Below are positions 9,563 to 18,014 of a stretch of 64,000 nt of DNA, piece by piece; within the stretch, counting starts at the first letter, position 1, and the number at the start of each line of letters is the position of its first letter. A program made the position numbers and the translations under genes. This DNA is from Candidatus Methanomethylicaceae archaeon. Its GTDB lineage: Archaea; Thermoproteota; Methanomethylicia; Methanomethylicales; Methanomethylicaceae. The stretch is taken from the NCBI GenBank assembly GCA_026414165.1, contig JAOAJN010000006.1, positions 31,350 to 95,349 on the forward strand, in the 5' to 3' direction. The notes under the pieces were generated by a model. That model ran no database searches. It had not been told where the DNA came from and saw only the letters and a program-made list of their open reading frames with translations.

Positions 9563-9714
9563 AGCCCAAAGCATATGCAGGTTTAGAGTTGTTAAGCCGA
9601 TGGAACCAAATTAGGGTTAAATCTAAACATAATTCATTCCCAGTCATTTTGAATGAGACGAGGGTGAAAAGAATTTATTTTAAATAATTTTTTGGGAACT
9701 TATTATTCGGGTGA

Positions 9715-10362
9715 ATGGTTTTGGTAACCATCAGGTGGCTTGGGCACGCAGCCTTTCAGATCAAAGGTAAGGATAAAATAATTTACATAGACCTTGGAAA
9801 GGATGCGAAACCTTATGATAAGGCAGACCTATTACTCGCCACTCATTCCCATTGGGACCACTTTGATCCTAAGGTCATAGAGAGCGTCATGAAAGAGGGC
9901 ACCATCATAATCGCCCCAAAAGATTGTGCCCAGAAGATGAAGGCAAAAGTAAAGACTGTTGAGCCCGGAGATAGTCTGAAGATCGACAATATTGAAGTCA
10001 GTACAGTACATGCCTACAACGTAAAGAGGTACAGGTCTCCGGGCGTTCCCTTCCATCCTAAAGGATTTGGTGTGGGCTATATCTTGACCATAGAGGGCAA
10101 GAAAATATACCATGCAGGCGACACGGACTTCATACCTGAGATGATGGGGTTTAAAGGTGTTGATGTGGCCATTTTGCCGACCGGGAACACCTACACAATG
10201 GATAATTCAGAAGCTGCCGAGGCTGCTGTGACAATAAGCCCCAAGATAGCGATCCCCATGCACCGCTGGACAACAGATCCAGAGGAGTTCCGCAAAAAAG
10301 TTGAGGCAGCATCTAAAGTAACAGTCAAGGTGTTAAAGGAAGGTGAAGAGATAGAGCTGTAA
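9715..10362 (+). CDS. Metal-dependent hydrolase, metallo-beta-lactamase fold (UPF0173 type)
   Basis: 215 aa. It has the fold's metal-binding HxHxDH as 'THSHWDHF' (about residues 43-50), a further histidine and aspartate in 'YHAGDTDFIPEM', and a late histidine in 'IPMHRW'. The start 'IRWLGHAAF' is characteristic of the UlaG/UPF0173 group. The natural substrate is unknown; UlaG hydrolyses a lactone phosphate, and other members act on phosphodiesters. It is a single gene, convergent with the Smc5/6-like operon. Confidence 0.85.
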   Translation: MVLVTIRWLGHAAFQIKGKDKIIYIDLGKDAKPYDKADLLLATHSHWDHFDPKVIESVMKEGTIIIAPKDCAQKMKAKVKTVEPGDSLKIDNIEVSTVHAYNVKRYRSPGVPFHPKGFGVGYILTIEGKKIYHAGDTDFIPEMMGFKGVDVAILPTGNTYTMDNSEAAEAAVTISPKIAIPMHRWTTDPEEFRKKVEAASKVTVKVLKEGEEIEL

Positions 10363-10405
10363 GTCCGCGGAGTATTCGATCAAGCGCCGCTCAAATACGC
10401 AAGTG

Positions 10406-10975
10406 CTAAAGCTGTTGAGTCTGAGAAGATCCCGCAATAATGCTGACTAAGGTTTTAAGGTCTATCTCGGCGCGAGTCCTCCATCCAATGTAGAGGTTGC
10501 CCTCCTCATCCTCGTCCAAATACCCCTTCCTTATAAACCTGTTGAGGTCTTGGTCGACCTTCCAGTCTGGGAATTTCTCCCTCAGAAGGCCCTCAACCTC
10601 ATTCCTTGTAGCCCTGCCCTGCTTTGAAGTTATATAAGCCAATGCTGCCGCCAATACGGCAAGTGTGTCTATCCTCCAGCCTGAAAGCGAGACCTCGCCG
10701 ATCTGAAGTGGGGACCTGCAGATAACATAGAAGCGAGCCTGCTCAAGATCCTCCTCTGTGGGAGTTTGGTGGTCTATACCGTCCTCATATACGATCTTTA
10801 TCTCCAGCCCTAGCTCATCTAAACGCCTCTCCAGAAGCTTTATTATCTTCATGTAATCCTTGCCCAATACCTTCCTCAGCTCCCACCCCTTAGCACCTGG
10901 TAGGCGGTGATGTTGAAAGAGAAGGAGCTGGGCAGCCTTCTTGAGCTTTCTTGATATGGTGACGTCCTCACTCAT
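10406..10975 (-). CDS. MAGE/Nse3-like KITE protein (tandem winged helices)
   Basis: 189 aa, third gene of the SMC operon; its start overlaps the end of the kleisin-like gene by 8 bases. Two winged-helix units are visible, about residues 8-65 and 102-180. The second closely follows the MAGE homology domain pattern: a hydrophobic helix 'TLAVLAAALAYI', a helix 'ATRNEVEGLLREKF', then 'FIRKGYLDEDEEGNLYIGWR' and 'TRAEIDLKTLV', comparable to the Nse3/MAGE ending (YLEY...YEFLWGPRAxAE). Known Nse1, Nse3 and ScpB are KITE partners that bind kleisins of SMC complexes. The Nse3-type assignment is my reading of motifs plus operon context; ScpB- or Nse1-type is the alternative. Confidence 0.68.
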   Translation of the reverse strand: MSEDVTISRKLKKAAQLLLFQHHRLPGAKGWELRKVLGKDYMKIIKLLERRLDELGLEIKIVYEDGIDHQTPTEEDLEQARFYVICRSPLQIGEVSLSGWRIDTLAVLAAALAYITSKQGRATRNEVEGLLREKFPDWKVDQDLNRFIRKGYLDEDEEGNLYIGWRTRAEIDLKTLVSIIAGSSQTQQL

Positions 10976-11828
10976 TTCTTATCCCTTCAGTTTTTATGCT
11001 ATTTTTCATCGTCATCCATTTCTCATAGGTTATGGAGATGGGCACGGATTTGCCTCCCTTCCTTTGCGTCTGCTTTCCCGCGGTCTCGATCATAATACTC
11101 TCCTCCACAGGGTTGATGATGAGGTTGGCATAGCCGTTCGATATGATGAAGCTTAGTGCGTATGCCCTCAACAGCGTCTCCTCATAGGTATCCCTGATCA
11201 CGAACTTCCAGTAATCAATGGGTCCTCCCTTTGACTCGTAATCTTTAGTCAATTCTTCTTGAAGTCTCCTAACCTCTTCATTGAAAGCGCGCTCAGAAAG
11301 GAATTTCAATCTGATGAGTTCCGAGACCGCCAAGGTCTTTTCCTCTGGGAACTGGGCTGCCTCGATTTCCTTCATTCTCTGGGAAAGCGGGAGGAGCACC
11401 CTCCAGTAATCCAAAGCCTCTAAGAGTCTCTTTGGGGTCAGTTGCTCGGCGGCAATCAAAGGTCTCCAAGCGGCAAGAAGGGCGGATGCAAGCTCTTCCT
11501 TACCTAGGAGCTTTATCTTGACTTCTACGAGGAACGGATCAATAAAGAGTCCTGAGGCACGCCTCTTCACCCAGTCACTCTGAAGTTTTACCATTAAAGA
11601 GAGCTCCTTTAGAGCCTCGGCGTCCATGAGTAGCTCATCGAGAAGCTTCCACTGAGGCAAGAGCCTCTTGAGTACCTGTAACTTTTGGGGAACGTCCACA
11701 AGGAATGGATCCTCCCCTTTGGCCCTTATGCTCTGACACAAGTTTATTATGCGGGCGAGTTCCTCGTAGTACTCTTCTTTACGCGCTCGCTGTGGCAGCT
11801 TTGGCCACCTCCGATCTTCCGTGCACAT
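10968..11828 (-). CDS. Nse4-like kleisin subunit of the SMC complex
   Basis: About 286 aa from the ATG at 11828; the tracked start at 11837 is a TTG three codons earlier. The last third (about residues 202-272) has the order of conserved positions of the Nse4 C-terminal domain: 'GPIDYWKFVI', then 'TYEETLLRAYALSFIISNG', then 'VPISITYEKW'. The N-terminal part is helical and carries a possible counterpart of the Nse4 neck-binding region ('LMDAEALKELSLMVKLQSDW'), which is weaker. Kleisins bridge the two SMC heads. The gene overlaps the SMC gene by about 50 bases, an unusually long overlap that implies tight coupling. No other function is suggested by the sequence. Confidence 0.7.
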   Translation of the reverse strand: MCTEDRRWPKLPQRARKEEYYEELARIINLCQSIRAKGEDPFLVDVPQKLQVLKRLLPQWKLLDELLMDAEALKELSLMVKLQSDWVKRRASGLFIDPFLVEVKIKLLGKEELASALLAAWRPLIAAEQLTPKRLLEALDYWRVLLPLSQRMKEIEAAQFPEEKTLAVSELIRLKFLSERAFNEEVRRLQEELTKDYESKGGPIDYWKFVIRDTYEETLLRAYALSFIISNGYANLIINPVEESIMIETAGKQTQRKGGKSVPISITYEKWMTMKNSIKTEGIRNE

Positions 11829-13542
11829 TTTGGACAAATATTATGTTCGCGAACTCGCCGACCGCGCTGAGCTGACTCGGGGTGATCACTATAAACTGCA
11901 CATCTGAACTGTCATTCATGAAGGAGAAGAGCATCCTCATCATCGACTCCCTGTTGTGCGGATCCATATGCACATCGAACTCGTCGACGGCCCTCACCGG
12001 TGATTTCAGGTGATCCTGCAATGCCAGAAGGAAGGCCATGGTTGCCACAGCCCTCTCCCCTCCGCTCTGAGAATAAGCATCCAATAGTACAGGCGATGTG
12101 CCCCGAAATCCAACCGTGATCTCCACCCCGGCCCTGTCTGGGTCGTCCATATTCAGTAGACGTATGGCGCCAGTTCCGCCGACCCTTCCCAAGACAGAAC
12201 GGTATGTCGGGTTGATATCGTCTATGAGCTTTTCCATTACTCCTCTCCAGACCCTCTTCCTCTCCTCCAACTCTTCGATGGTTTTCCGCCTATTCTCACC
12301 TACGACCTGAGCCTTCTGCTTCAACTCGTTGTAGGTTTTCAAGTAGGTTTGGTACATGGAGGGGGCATCCTCGGGGACGTCGCCAAGGGATAGCAGATGA
12401 GCATTCACAAACTTTATCTCGTCGGAGATCTCCAAGATTGTCCTACTGGTCTCGATCCTTTCACCTGCCTTATCCTTGAACTTCTCGGACTCTGTCAGAG
12501 ATGCCTTGGCCTCCTGCAAAGAATTTTGCAATTCCTTTAGCTCCCTCTCGAGTTCGCCCTTGCGGTAGCGCATCACCGCCTCATCCACCCTCAGCTCTAC
12601 ATACCTCTTGACAACCTCGTCAAGTCGCTCGTCTACTAGTCCCAGCTCCTTCAGTTCCGCTTCTCCTTTCTTGACATCCAGAAGTATGTTCCTGAACTTT
12701 TCCTTCAATAACAGATAATCTCCCCAGAGGTCTTTCGCCTCCTCGCTCTTTGTGCGGATCCCCTTCTCTATCGCCTCGAGCTGGGACGACTTGAGGCGGA
12801 TCTTCTCCTCGATCTGTGATACCGCACGCTCATTCTTCAATATCTGGGCCCATATCAATTCCCTCTCAAGGTAGGCCTTCCTCTCTAGTAGGGACTTCTT
12901 CTCGTTATACTTGTCGTTTAGCTCCTTCCAGTATGCCAAGGTTTGCTCGGCACTGGTAAGAAGCTGTGATGTAGCCTCCTCCTCACCCAGTATCCTGTTG
13001 AGCCTCTCCTCAGACTCGTAAATGGCGCGCCTATACTGGGAGAAGCCAACCGCCTCCTCCACCATCTTGAGTTTCTCTTCAGGTGAGGTAATAGCGAACT
13101 CTTCTATCATATTTTGGTGCATTATTATGAGCATGTTATCGGGGTTCATCCCAACACTCTTAAAGAGTCTATTCACATCAAATTTGCTAGCTTGCCTGCC
13201 ATTTATCTCAAACCAGTAGGCACCATCCCTCTTCAGATACCTCGAGACCGAGATAATGTCGTTGTTTATGTAGGGGACGGGGCGCTTTCCATTTTCTGCT
13301 CTGTTATCCAGCAACAGAGTGACCCTGGCAGTTTCCTTGCCCCTTCGGATGAGGTCTGCCAACTTCCTAGAACGCTCGGTGTAGCTTTGTCCTGTTGCCA
13401 CGGATATCGCGATTAGTATTGATGACTTTCCAGCACCGTTGGGACCGCAAATCAGATTGAGTCCGCGTCTGAGGGGCACCCTAGCGTACTCATAAGACAT
13501 GAAGTTCTCCAGTACCACCTCGAGTATTGTGAGAGAGCTCAT
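11779..13542 (-). CDS. Short SMC-family ATPase with Smc5/Smc6-type head motifs
   Basis: 587 aa, about half the length of canonical SMC proteins. The N-terminal head has Walker A 'GPNGAGKSS' (residues 33-41) followed by 'LADLIRRGKETARVTLLLDN', the pattern seen in Smc5/Smc6, and 'SPEEKLKMVEEAVGFSQYR'. A coiled coil fills about residues 170-440, with no clear hinge. The C-terminal head has the signature 'SQSGGERAVATMAFLLALQD' (491 on), Walker B 'VRAVDEFDVHMDPHN' (D520, E521) and 'QFIVITPSQL'. The signature and Walker B combine features of eukaryotic Smc5 and Smc6. Genes for a kleisin-like and a KITE-like protein follow. It probably works as a homodimer in chromosome repair or maintenance. Confidence 0.82.
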   Translation of the reverse strand: MSSLTILEVVLENFMSYEYARVPLRRGLNLICGPNGAGKSSILIAISVATGQSYTERSRKLADLIRRGKETARVTLLLDNRAENGKRPVPYINNDIISVSRYLKRDGAYWFEINGRQASKFDVNRLFKSVGMNPDNMLIIMHQNMIEEFAITSPEEKLKMVEEAVGFSQYRRAIYESEERLNRILGEEEATSQLLTSAEQTLAYWKELNDKYNEKKSLLERKAYLERELIWAQILKNERAVSQIEEKIRLKSSQLEAIEKGIRTKSEEAKDLWGDYLLLKEKFRNILLDVKKGEAELKELGLVDERLDEVVKRYVELRVDEAVMRYRKGELERELKELQNSLQEAKASLTESEKFKDKAGERIETSRTILEISDEIKFVNAHLLSLGDVPEDAPSMYQTYLKTYNELKQKAQVVGENRRKTIEELEERKRVWRGVMEKLIDDINPTYRSVLGRVGGTGAIRLLNMDDPDRAGVEITVGFRGTSPVLLDAYSQSGGERAVATMAFLLALQDHLKSPVRAVDEFDVHMDPHNRESMMRMLFSFMNDSSDVQFIVITPSQLSAVGEFANIIFVQNVHGRSEVAKAATASA

Positions 13543-13584
13543 ATCGGGGACCCCTCAGGGCGCCTCAAATTCCACAGAAGACCC

Positions 13585-13612
13585 TTATAAGCATCACTTT
13601 CACCCTTTATAG
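13585..13612 (-). promoter_or_regulatory. Candidate TATA boxes for the SMC operon
   Basis: Read on the minus strand, two TATA-like elements precede the SMC start: CTTATAAGG at about 13585-13592 and CTATAAAGG at about 13605-13612. The nearer one would place the transcript start near 13563, about 20 bases before the ATG. Which is used cannot be told from sequence. Confidence 0.45.
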
Positions 13613-13799
13613 GTCGACTCCTTGAAGTTTTGTGATGTGAGAGTATTCAAATGCGTATAGATTGTATATCGTGATTATTATTAAAATTTTTTACTTATAT
13701 AATTTCAATATTAATTTAATATTTTCTTTTACTGACAAAAAGTCGAGTAAAGTTTATGTAACGAGATTCATTTTAAATTGGTGTTCATGGCGATCTTGG

Positions 13800-15338
13800 A
13801 TGGCGAGCATCGAGATAAAACAGCTTATACATAATGGAGTCCTCATACCTGTTTACAAGCCCGTAGGATTCAAGATAAAATTCAGGGGAGAGGAAATCTT
13901 ACTTACCCCAGAGCAGGAAGAGATGGCGGTGGCTTGGGTTAAGAAGCTATCTACAGATTACGTGAAAGATAAGGTGTTCGTTAGAAATTTCTTCAAGGAT
14001 TTCGGAAAAGCATTAGGTATAAAGGGCAAGATCCAACCTGAAGATTTTGATTTCTCGGAGATAATCGCTTGGTTGGAGAGGGAGAAGGCAAGAAAAGAGG
14101 CTATGAGTAAAGAGGAGAAGAAGGCGCTGGCACAGGAGAGAAAGAGGATAAGAGAAGAGAACAAGAAAAAGTATGGATTTGCAATTGTGAATGGAATGCC
14201 GATGGAGATCTCTAATTATATGGTAGAACCGGCCTGCATTTTCATGGGTAGAGGAGATCACCCCCTTAGAGGCAGATGGAAGCCAGGGGTTAAACCGGAG
14301 GACATAACCCTGAACCTCTCTCCGGACGCGAAGGTGCCTGATCCACCGAATGGGGGGTCTTGGAAGTCTGTTGTATTCGACCCGACCTCGCTCTGGATCG
14401 CCAGCTGGAGAGACAAGCTCAGGGGCAAGATGAAGTATGTATGGCTCTCTGATACAGCGTACATAAAACAAGTAAGGGATATTGAGAAGTTCAACAAGGC
14501 ATGGGAACTGGAAAAAATAATCGATAAGGTCAGGGAGCACATAAAAAGGGGTTTAGAGTCGCACGATCTGCTAGAGAGAAAGATCGCTACAGTATGCTAC
14601 CTCATTGATGAACTGAAACTCAGGGTCGGCGATGAGAAGGACGAGGATGAGGCAGACACTGTTGGCGCGACGACCCTCAGACCAGAACATCTGAAATTCA
14701 ACCCGGACGGTACAATAACTTTTGACTTCCTCGGTAAAGACTCAGTTCGATGGGTCAGCACTATCAACCCACCTGAGGTCGTCTATAGGAATCTAAAGGA
14801 GTTCATAGCAGAAGGAAACGAGACCATATTTAACGGTGTGAGATCTCAGAAGGTAAACGCTTACCTAGCCGAAGTTATGCCTGGACTGACTGCCAAGGTT
14901 TTCAGAACCTACCATGCATCCACAACCGCAAAGAGGGCACTCCAAAGTGCCGATGTCAAAAAAGATGATCCTTTATACGTCAAGAAGTACTATGCGACCA
15001 TGGCGAATTTGGAGGCTGCCAAGGTTTGTAACCACAAGAGAAAACTGCCCAAGAATTGGGAGGAGAGCCTCAGGAAGAAGATTGAAAGGTTGAAGGCGCT
15101 AAGGGAGAAGAATGCCAAAAAGGAGAAGATAGAAGAACTCAAACTCAAGATCAATGCGATGAAAGCGACGAGAGATTACAACTTAAACACCTCCCTGAAG
15201 AACTACATTGATCCTAGGGTCTATGCAGACTGGGGGAGGAGGATAGATTTTGACTGGAAGCTCTACTATTCGAAATCCCTCCAGAGAAGGTTTGCGTGGG
15301 TGGACGGGGGAGACCTCGGAGCAGGGTCAATTTTTTAA
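13800..15338 (+). CDS. DNA topoisomerase IB (eukaryotic type)
   Basis: 512 aa from the ATG at 13800 ('MASIEIKQ'). The tracked start at 13662 would add a hydrophobic, low-complexity leader encoded by AT-rich DNA and is unlikely; a TATA-like AGTTTATG near 13751 also fits the later start. The core domain contains 'LRVGDEKDEDEADTVGATTLRPEHL', matching eukaryotic Top1, then 'KVFRTYHAS', a charged linker of about 90 residues, and the active-site tyrosine in 'NYIDPR' near the C-terminus. It relaxes supercoils by a 3'-phosphotyrosyl intermediate. In archaea this enzyme type is known mainly from Thaumarchaeota and relatives, so it is a lineage marker. Confidence 0.93.
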   Translation: MASIEIKQLIHNGVLIPVYKPVGFKIKFRGEEILLTPEQEEMAVAWVKKLSTDYVKDKVFVRNFFKDFGKALGIKGKIQPEDFDFSEIIAWLEREKARKEAMSKEEKKALAQERKRIREENKKKYGFAIVNGMPMEISNYMVEPACIFMGRGDHPLRGRWKPGVKPEDITLNLSPDAKVPDPPNGGSWKSVVFDPTSLWIASWRDKLRGKMKYVWLSDTAYIKQVRDIEKFNKAWELEKIIDKVREHIKRGLESHDLLERKIATVCYLIDELKLRVGDEKDEDEADTVGATTLRPEHLKFNPDGTITFDFLGKDSVRWVSTINPPEVVYRNLKEFIAEGNETIFNGVRSQKVNAYLAEVMPGLTAKVFRTYHASTTAKRALQSADVKKDDPLYVKKYYATMANLEAAKVCNHKRKLPKNWEESLRKKIERLKALREKNAKKEKIEELKLKINAMKATRDYNLNTSLKNYIDPRVYADWGRRIDFDWKLYYSKSLQRRFAWVDGGDLGAGSIF

Positions 15339-15364
15339 GGAAAATTTTTAAGGACAATTTTTAA
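15329..15364 (+). terminator. Tandem T-run terminator after topoisomerase IB
   Basis: Three T-runs (six, five and five bases) are spaced about 14 bases apart in near-repeats of the unit CAATTTTTAAGGA, beginning at the stop codon. Archaeal RNA polymerase terminates at such oligo-T stretches without needing a hairpin. Confidence 0.5.
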
Positions 15365-15454
15365 CCTAGTCGTTTAAATATTGATATTAATATTTATATT
15401 ATGATATTTCTTTTAATTCATGTCCTTGAATAATCACAATAGTTGGTGTCATAG

Positions 15455-16138
15455 ATGGTCCTTGCAGGGAAGGTCTTCAAGATTAAAGAGGATGTGGACC
15501 TAGCAACGATCTCGGGAAAGCTGAAGGGATACCGACAGGAGGAGGAATTCACGCATGGGGATGAAAAGATTACACTTGTTACAGAGATAGGAGATCTCGT
15601 TTTGGGCTCAGACTACCTTGAGGGGACTTTTTTCCAAGATGTTCCGTTTACCGTACGGCATAGGGGCGGAGAAAGGCTCGTGGTCAAGACTTTGGAGGCA
15701 CCATTCCTGTTTCAGGTCGATAGGGAAAGAATTTTGCTCATTATTCTCGAGAAGAAGAGAACTGCAAACAACATAGCAAATCAGCTGAGCAAGATATTAT
15801 TCATCTCTGCGGGGAGCATCGTCGAAGCAAAGATCCCACCCGAGACGCTCAGAAAATTTCATGAAGCGAACCCGGAGGACACGAAGGTCATATTCTTTGA
15901 CGGTGTGGATATACCAAATGTGGATAAACTCTCGCTTTATGGATCTCAGCTCGCCGACACTGCGCTGTACAATGAGTACCTGACCCACGGAACCATATGG
16001 TATATCGTATTCAAGTCAAGGAAATATAGTATAGTTGCAGGAGTGACTAGAAACTCGGTTGTAACGGCATTCAGCGAGGTCAAGCCGAAGGATTTCCTTG
16101 ACTACATCAGAGATGAGATCTTCCCTCTCATCGAGTGA
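15455..16138 (+). CDS. Conserved-looking hypothetical protein
   Basis: 227 aa, not recognised. It is mixed alpha/beta, soluble and acidic, with no signal peptide or membrane segment. The N-terminal half is rich in beta-type segments ('ITLVTEIGDLVLGSDYLEG', 'LVVKTLEAPFLFQV'), and the C-terminal half ends with 'KPKDFLDYIRDEIFPLIE'. No catalytic motif stands out. It is a single gene after topoisomerase IB and overlaps the end of the convergent membrane-protein gene by 11 bases. Codon use looks like its neighbours. Confidence 0.65.
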   Translation: MVLAGKVFKIKEDVDLATISGKLKGYRQEEEFTHGDEKITLVTEIGDLVLGSDYLEGTFFQDVPFTVRHRGGERLVVKTLEAPFLFQVDRERILLIILEKKRTANNIANQLSKILFISAGSIVEAKIPPETLRKFHEANPEDTKVIFFDGVDIPNVDKLSLYGSQLADTALYNEYLTHGTIWYIVFKSRKYSIVAGVTRNSVVTAFSEVKPKDFLDYIRDEIFPLIE

Positions 16139-16499
16139 CTGCCACATTGAAGTAATCCCGGACAGACCCACTCCTAAGGCAGAATATTATCAACAGTCGC
16201 ATAAAGAGTAGGATTACATAAAGTGCTATAGGGTCGGAAAGGAAGGAGAGGGTATAATTGATTATATTGATACCACTGAAAATCAGTCCAAAGAACCAGG
16301 ACCACCTAGACCCGCGCATGAAGCCAATGATAAGTATGAAGTCAAGAACCCCCATTAGGTAAGACACAAGAAACTCGACCCCACTATAGTAAATGAAGGT
16401 GCCAGTCAGGAAGGGGGCTGCAAGATCGAATATCACAAACAATGCCTGTAGGAATGCCATAATGTATACGAGACTCGGGCGACGTGCCATTTGGGGCAC
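16128..16499 (-). CDS. Small four-helix membrane protein
   Basis: 123 aa with about four hydrophobic segments ('LVYIMAFLQALFVIFDLAAPF', 'LVSYLMGVLDFILIIGFM', 'WSWFFGLIFSGINIINYTL', 'ALYVILLFMRLLIIF'). The loops are short and positively charged. I cannot assign a family. It lies downstream of the 125-aa hypothetical gene on the same strand with a 34-base gap and may be co-transcribed with it. Confidence 0.6.
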   Translation of the reverse strand: MPQMARRPSLVYIMAFLQALFVIFDLAAPFLTGTFIYYSGVEFLVSYLMGVLDFILIIGFMRGSRWSWFFGLIFSGINIINYTLSFLSDPIALYVILLFMRLLIIFCLRSGSVRDYFNVAVTR

Positions 16500-16533
16500 C
16501 TCACAACATAAAAGAATAGGGAGGTGTTAGCAT

Positions 16534-16911
16534 TTAAGCTGATCTTTCCTTGGAGGGCGAACAGTCTTTACAGCCCTCTACTTTTGGTAGTTCGAGAGAG
16601 CCTAGCCTCGTTGAAGACTTGATGATCTCGTGAGTTCCGGAGATCTGCCTCTCCTCGCTGCGAATTATGAAGGCGGCGTCGTATATTATGTAAACCTCGT
16701 AAGAAATTATCCTGGTGTCCCCCCTAGATTCCTCGATCTGCTCTCCATAGATTATCTTCGATCCTTCCATCTCATGGTCGTGAAGGAAGTGATATATCTC
16801 ATGAAGTTCAATTTTGTTCTCTTCAACCCACTTTTCAATGAGCTCCATATCGTTCTTTGGAATGTTAAGCTCATCAGGAGTACCATACCACTCTATCATA
16901 AGCAAAACCAA
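16534..16911 (-). CDS. Hypothetical protein with C-terminal Cys pair
   Basis: 125 aa, or 121 aa if translation starts at the later ATG ('MIEWYGTPDE'). The N-terminal half is acidic and helical ('DMELIEKWVEENKIELHEIYHFLHDHE'), the middle is beta-rich, and the tail has 'CKDCSPSKE', a lone CxxC. No family is recognised. It is soluble by composition. It sits between two membrane-associated unknown genes on the same strand. Confidence 0.55.
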   Translation of the reverse strand: MVLLMIEWYGTPDELNIPKNDMELIEKWVEENKIELHEIYHFLHDHEMEGSKIIYGEQIEESRGDTRIISYEVYIIYDAAFIIRSEERQISGTHEIIKSSTRLGSLELPKVEGCKDCSPSKERSA

Positions 16912-16947
16912 GTTTTTAAAGCGAGACAGGAGTAATAAATATTCCCT

Positions 16948-17838
16948 TTAGAGGCCCATGAGTACTGATCTGATCTCCGATGGGGAGTATGAAAAGTCCC
17001 CAAATATGAAGTAATCGCTCTTGTAGACGCTCTTTGATTTTGCAAAGATGTTCTTGACCACATCCGAATATTTCGAGTTTAGGTCAGTTGATGAAGGGAA
17101 GTGTAGTAGATAACGAACCGTCAAGCCCGACTTGACGCTTCGCATCTCCCAATCTACATTATAAGAGTTGTTCCCAGATTTGAAGTAAGAGAAGCTTAGC
17201 TGATCATCCCCTAATGATGATAGGAGGTATCCGATTTTTAAGGAGTCGTTTGCGAAGAAAGGATTGGAGTTAGAGTCGATTATCAATCTTATGGCGTCTG
17301 TCTTCTTGCCCTCACTGAGTATGAGGGCGCCTCGGTGAAGGCAGATCCAAGCAGAATCCTGCATGGTTATCGGTGATGAAGGCAGTAAGTAAAAGGTGAC
17401 GTTTTTATAAGTTGTACTTTCAAGCGAACTAGCATTAAGCATGAAGGAAACCTGATCAAGAATCGAAGTTCTAAGTGCGATGACGCTGACGATCATATCA
17501 TCGCCTATGAGCATATCAAGACCGTATGTCACCTCGGATAGACTGATGCTTAGATTGATCTCGGGAATTGAGAGTATCGTCTCCCCAGAGAACAGGTTTG
17601 GATACGAGGAGAGCGAGGTAATGTTCAAGTACCTGAAGCCCTCAACTTGTGATGGTATTAATGACATCCATTCGGCCTGTTTGAAGGAAGAAGGAGGAGG
17701 GGGAGTTACATAGTTCGATGAGAAGAAATAGGCCACATAACTCAAAACCAGGATCAGGATAATTAAGGGGATGAATGCTTTCGTGATCTTTGATGGTCCG
17801 GATTTTCTTTTACTTTTTTGCGGCAAATCTTTCACCAA
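16948..17838 (-). CDS. Membrane-anchored extracytoplasmic protein, unknown function
   Basis: 296 aa. The N-terminus is lysine-rich ('KDLPQKSKRKSGPSKITK') and is followed by one membrane segment ('AFIPLIILILVLSYVAYFF', about residues 22-40). A large Ser/Asn-rich region outside the membrane then follows with several potential N-glycosylation sequons (NxS/T). That is a signal-anchor topology. No enzymatic motif is seen. A surface or secreted-side binding role is only a guess from topology. Confidence 0.6.
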   Translation of the reverse strand: MVKDLPQKSKRKSGPSKITKAFIPLIILILVLSYVAYFFSSNYVTPPPPSSFKQAEWMSLIPSQVEGFRYLNITSLSSYPNLFSGETILSIPEINLSISLSEVTYGLDMLIGDDMIVSVIALRTSILDQVSFMLNASSLESTTYKNVTFYLLPSSPITMQDSAWICLHRGALILSEGKKTDAIRLIIDSNSNPFFANDSLKIGYLLSSLGDDQLSFSYFKSGNNSYNVDWEMRSVKSGLTVRYLLHFPSSTDLNSKYSDVVKNIFAKSKSVYKSDYFIFGDFSYSPSEIRSVLMGL

Positions 17839-18014
17839 TTTGCTCCGGAAATTATTCTGTTATGCGGATAGTAACCTCGCTCTTAATTATTTTTATTGCC
17901 GGATCTGTCAGAACAATATCTTTATTGGAGGAGATTTCGATATAATGCTTGGAGAAGATCCAACCCATAAAAAGGTCGTTTGCATTGAATAGATATATAA
18001 CAGATTTTTGTATC

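Noticed and set aside
13662-13799. N-terminal 46-residue extension of topoisomerase IB in the ORF track
   Set aside because: It is AT-rich, low complexity and hydrophobic, and a TATA-like element lies inside it; the ATG at 13800 fits the family.
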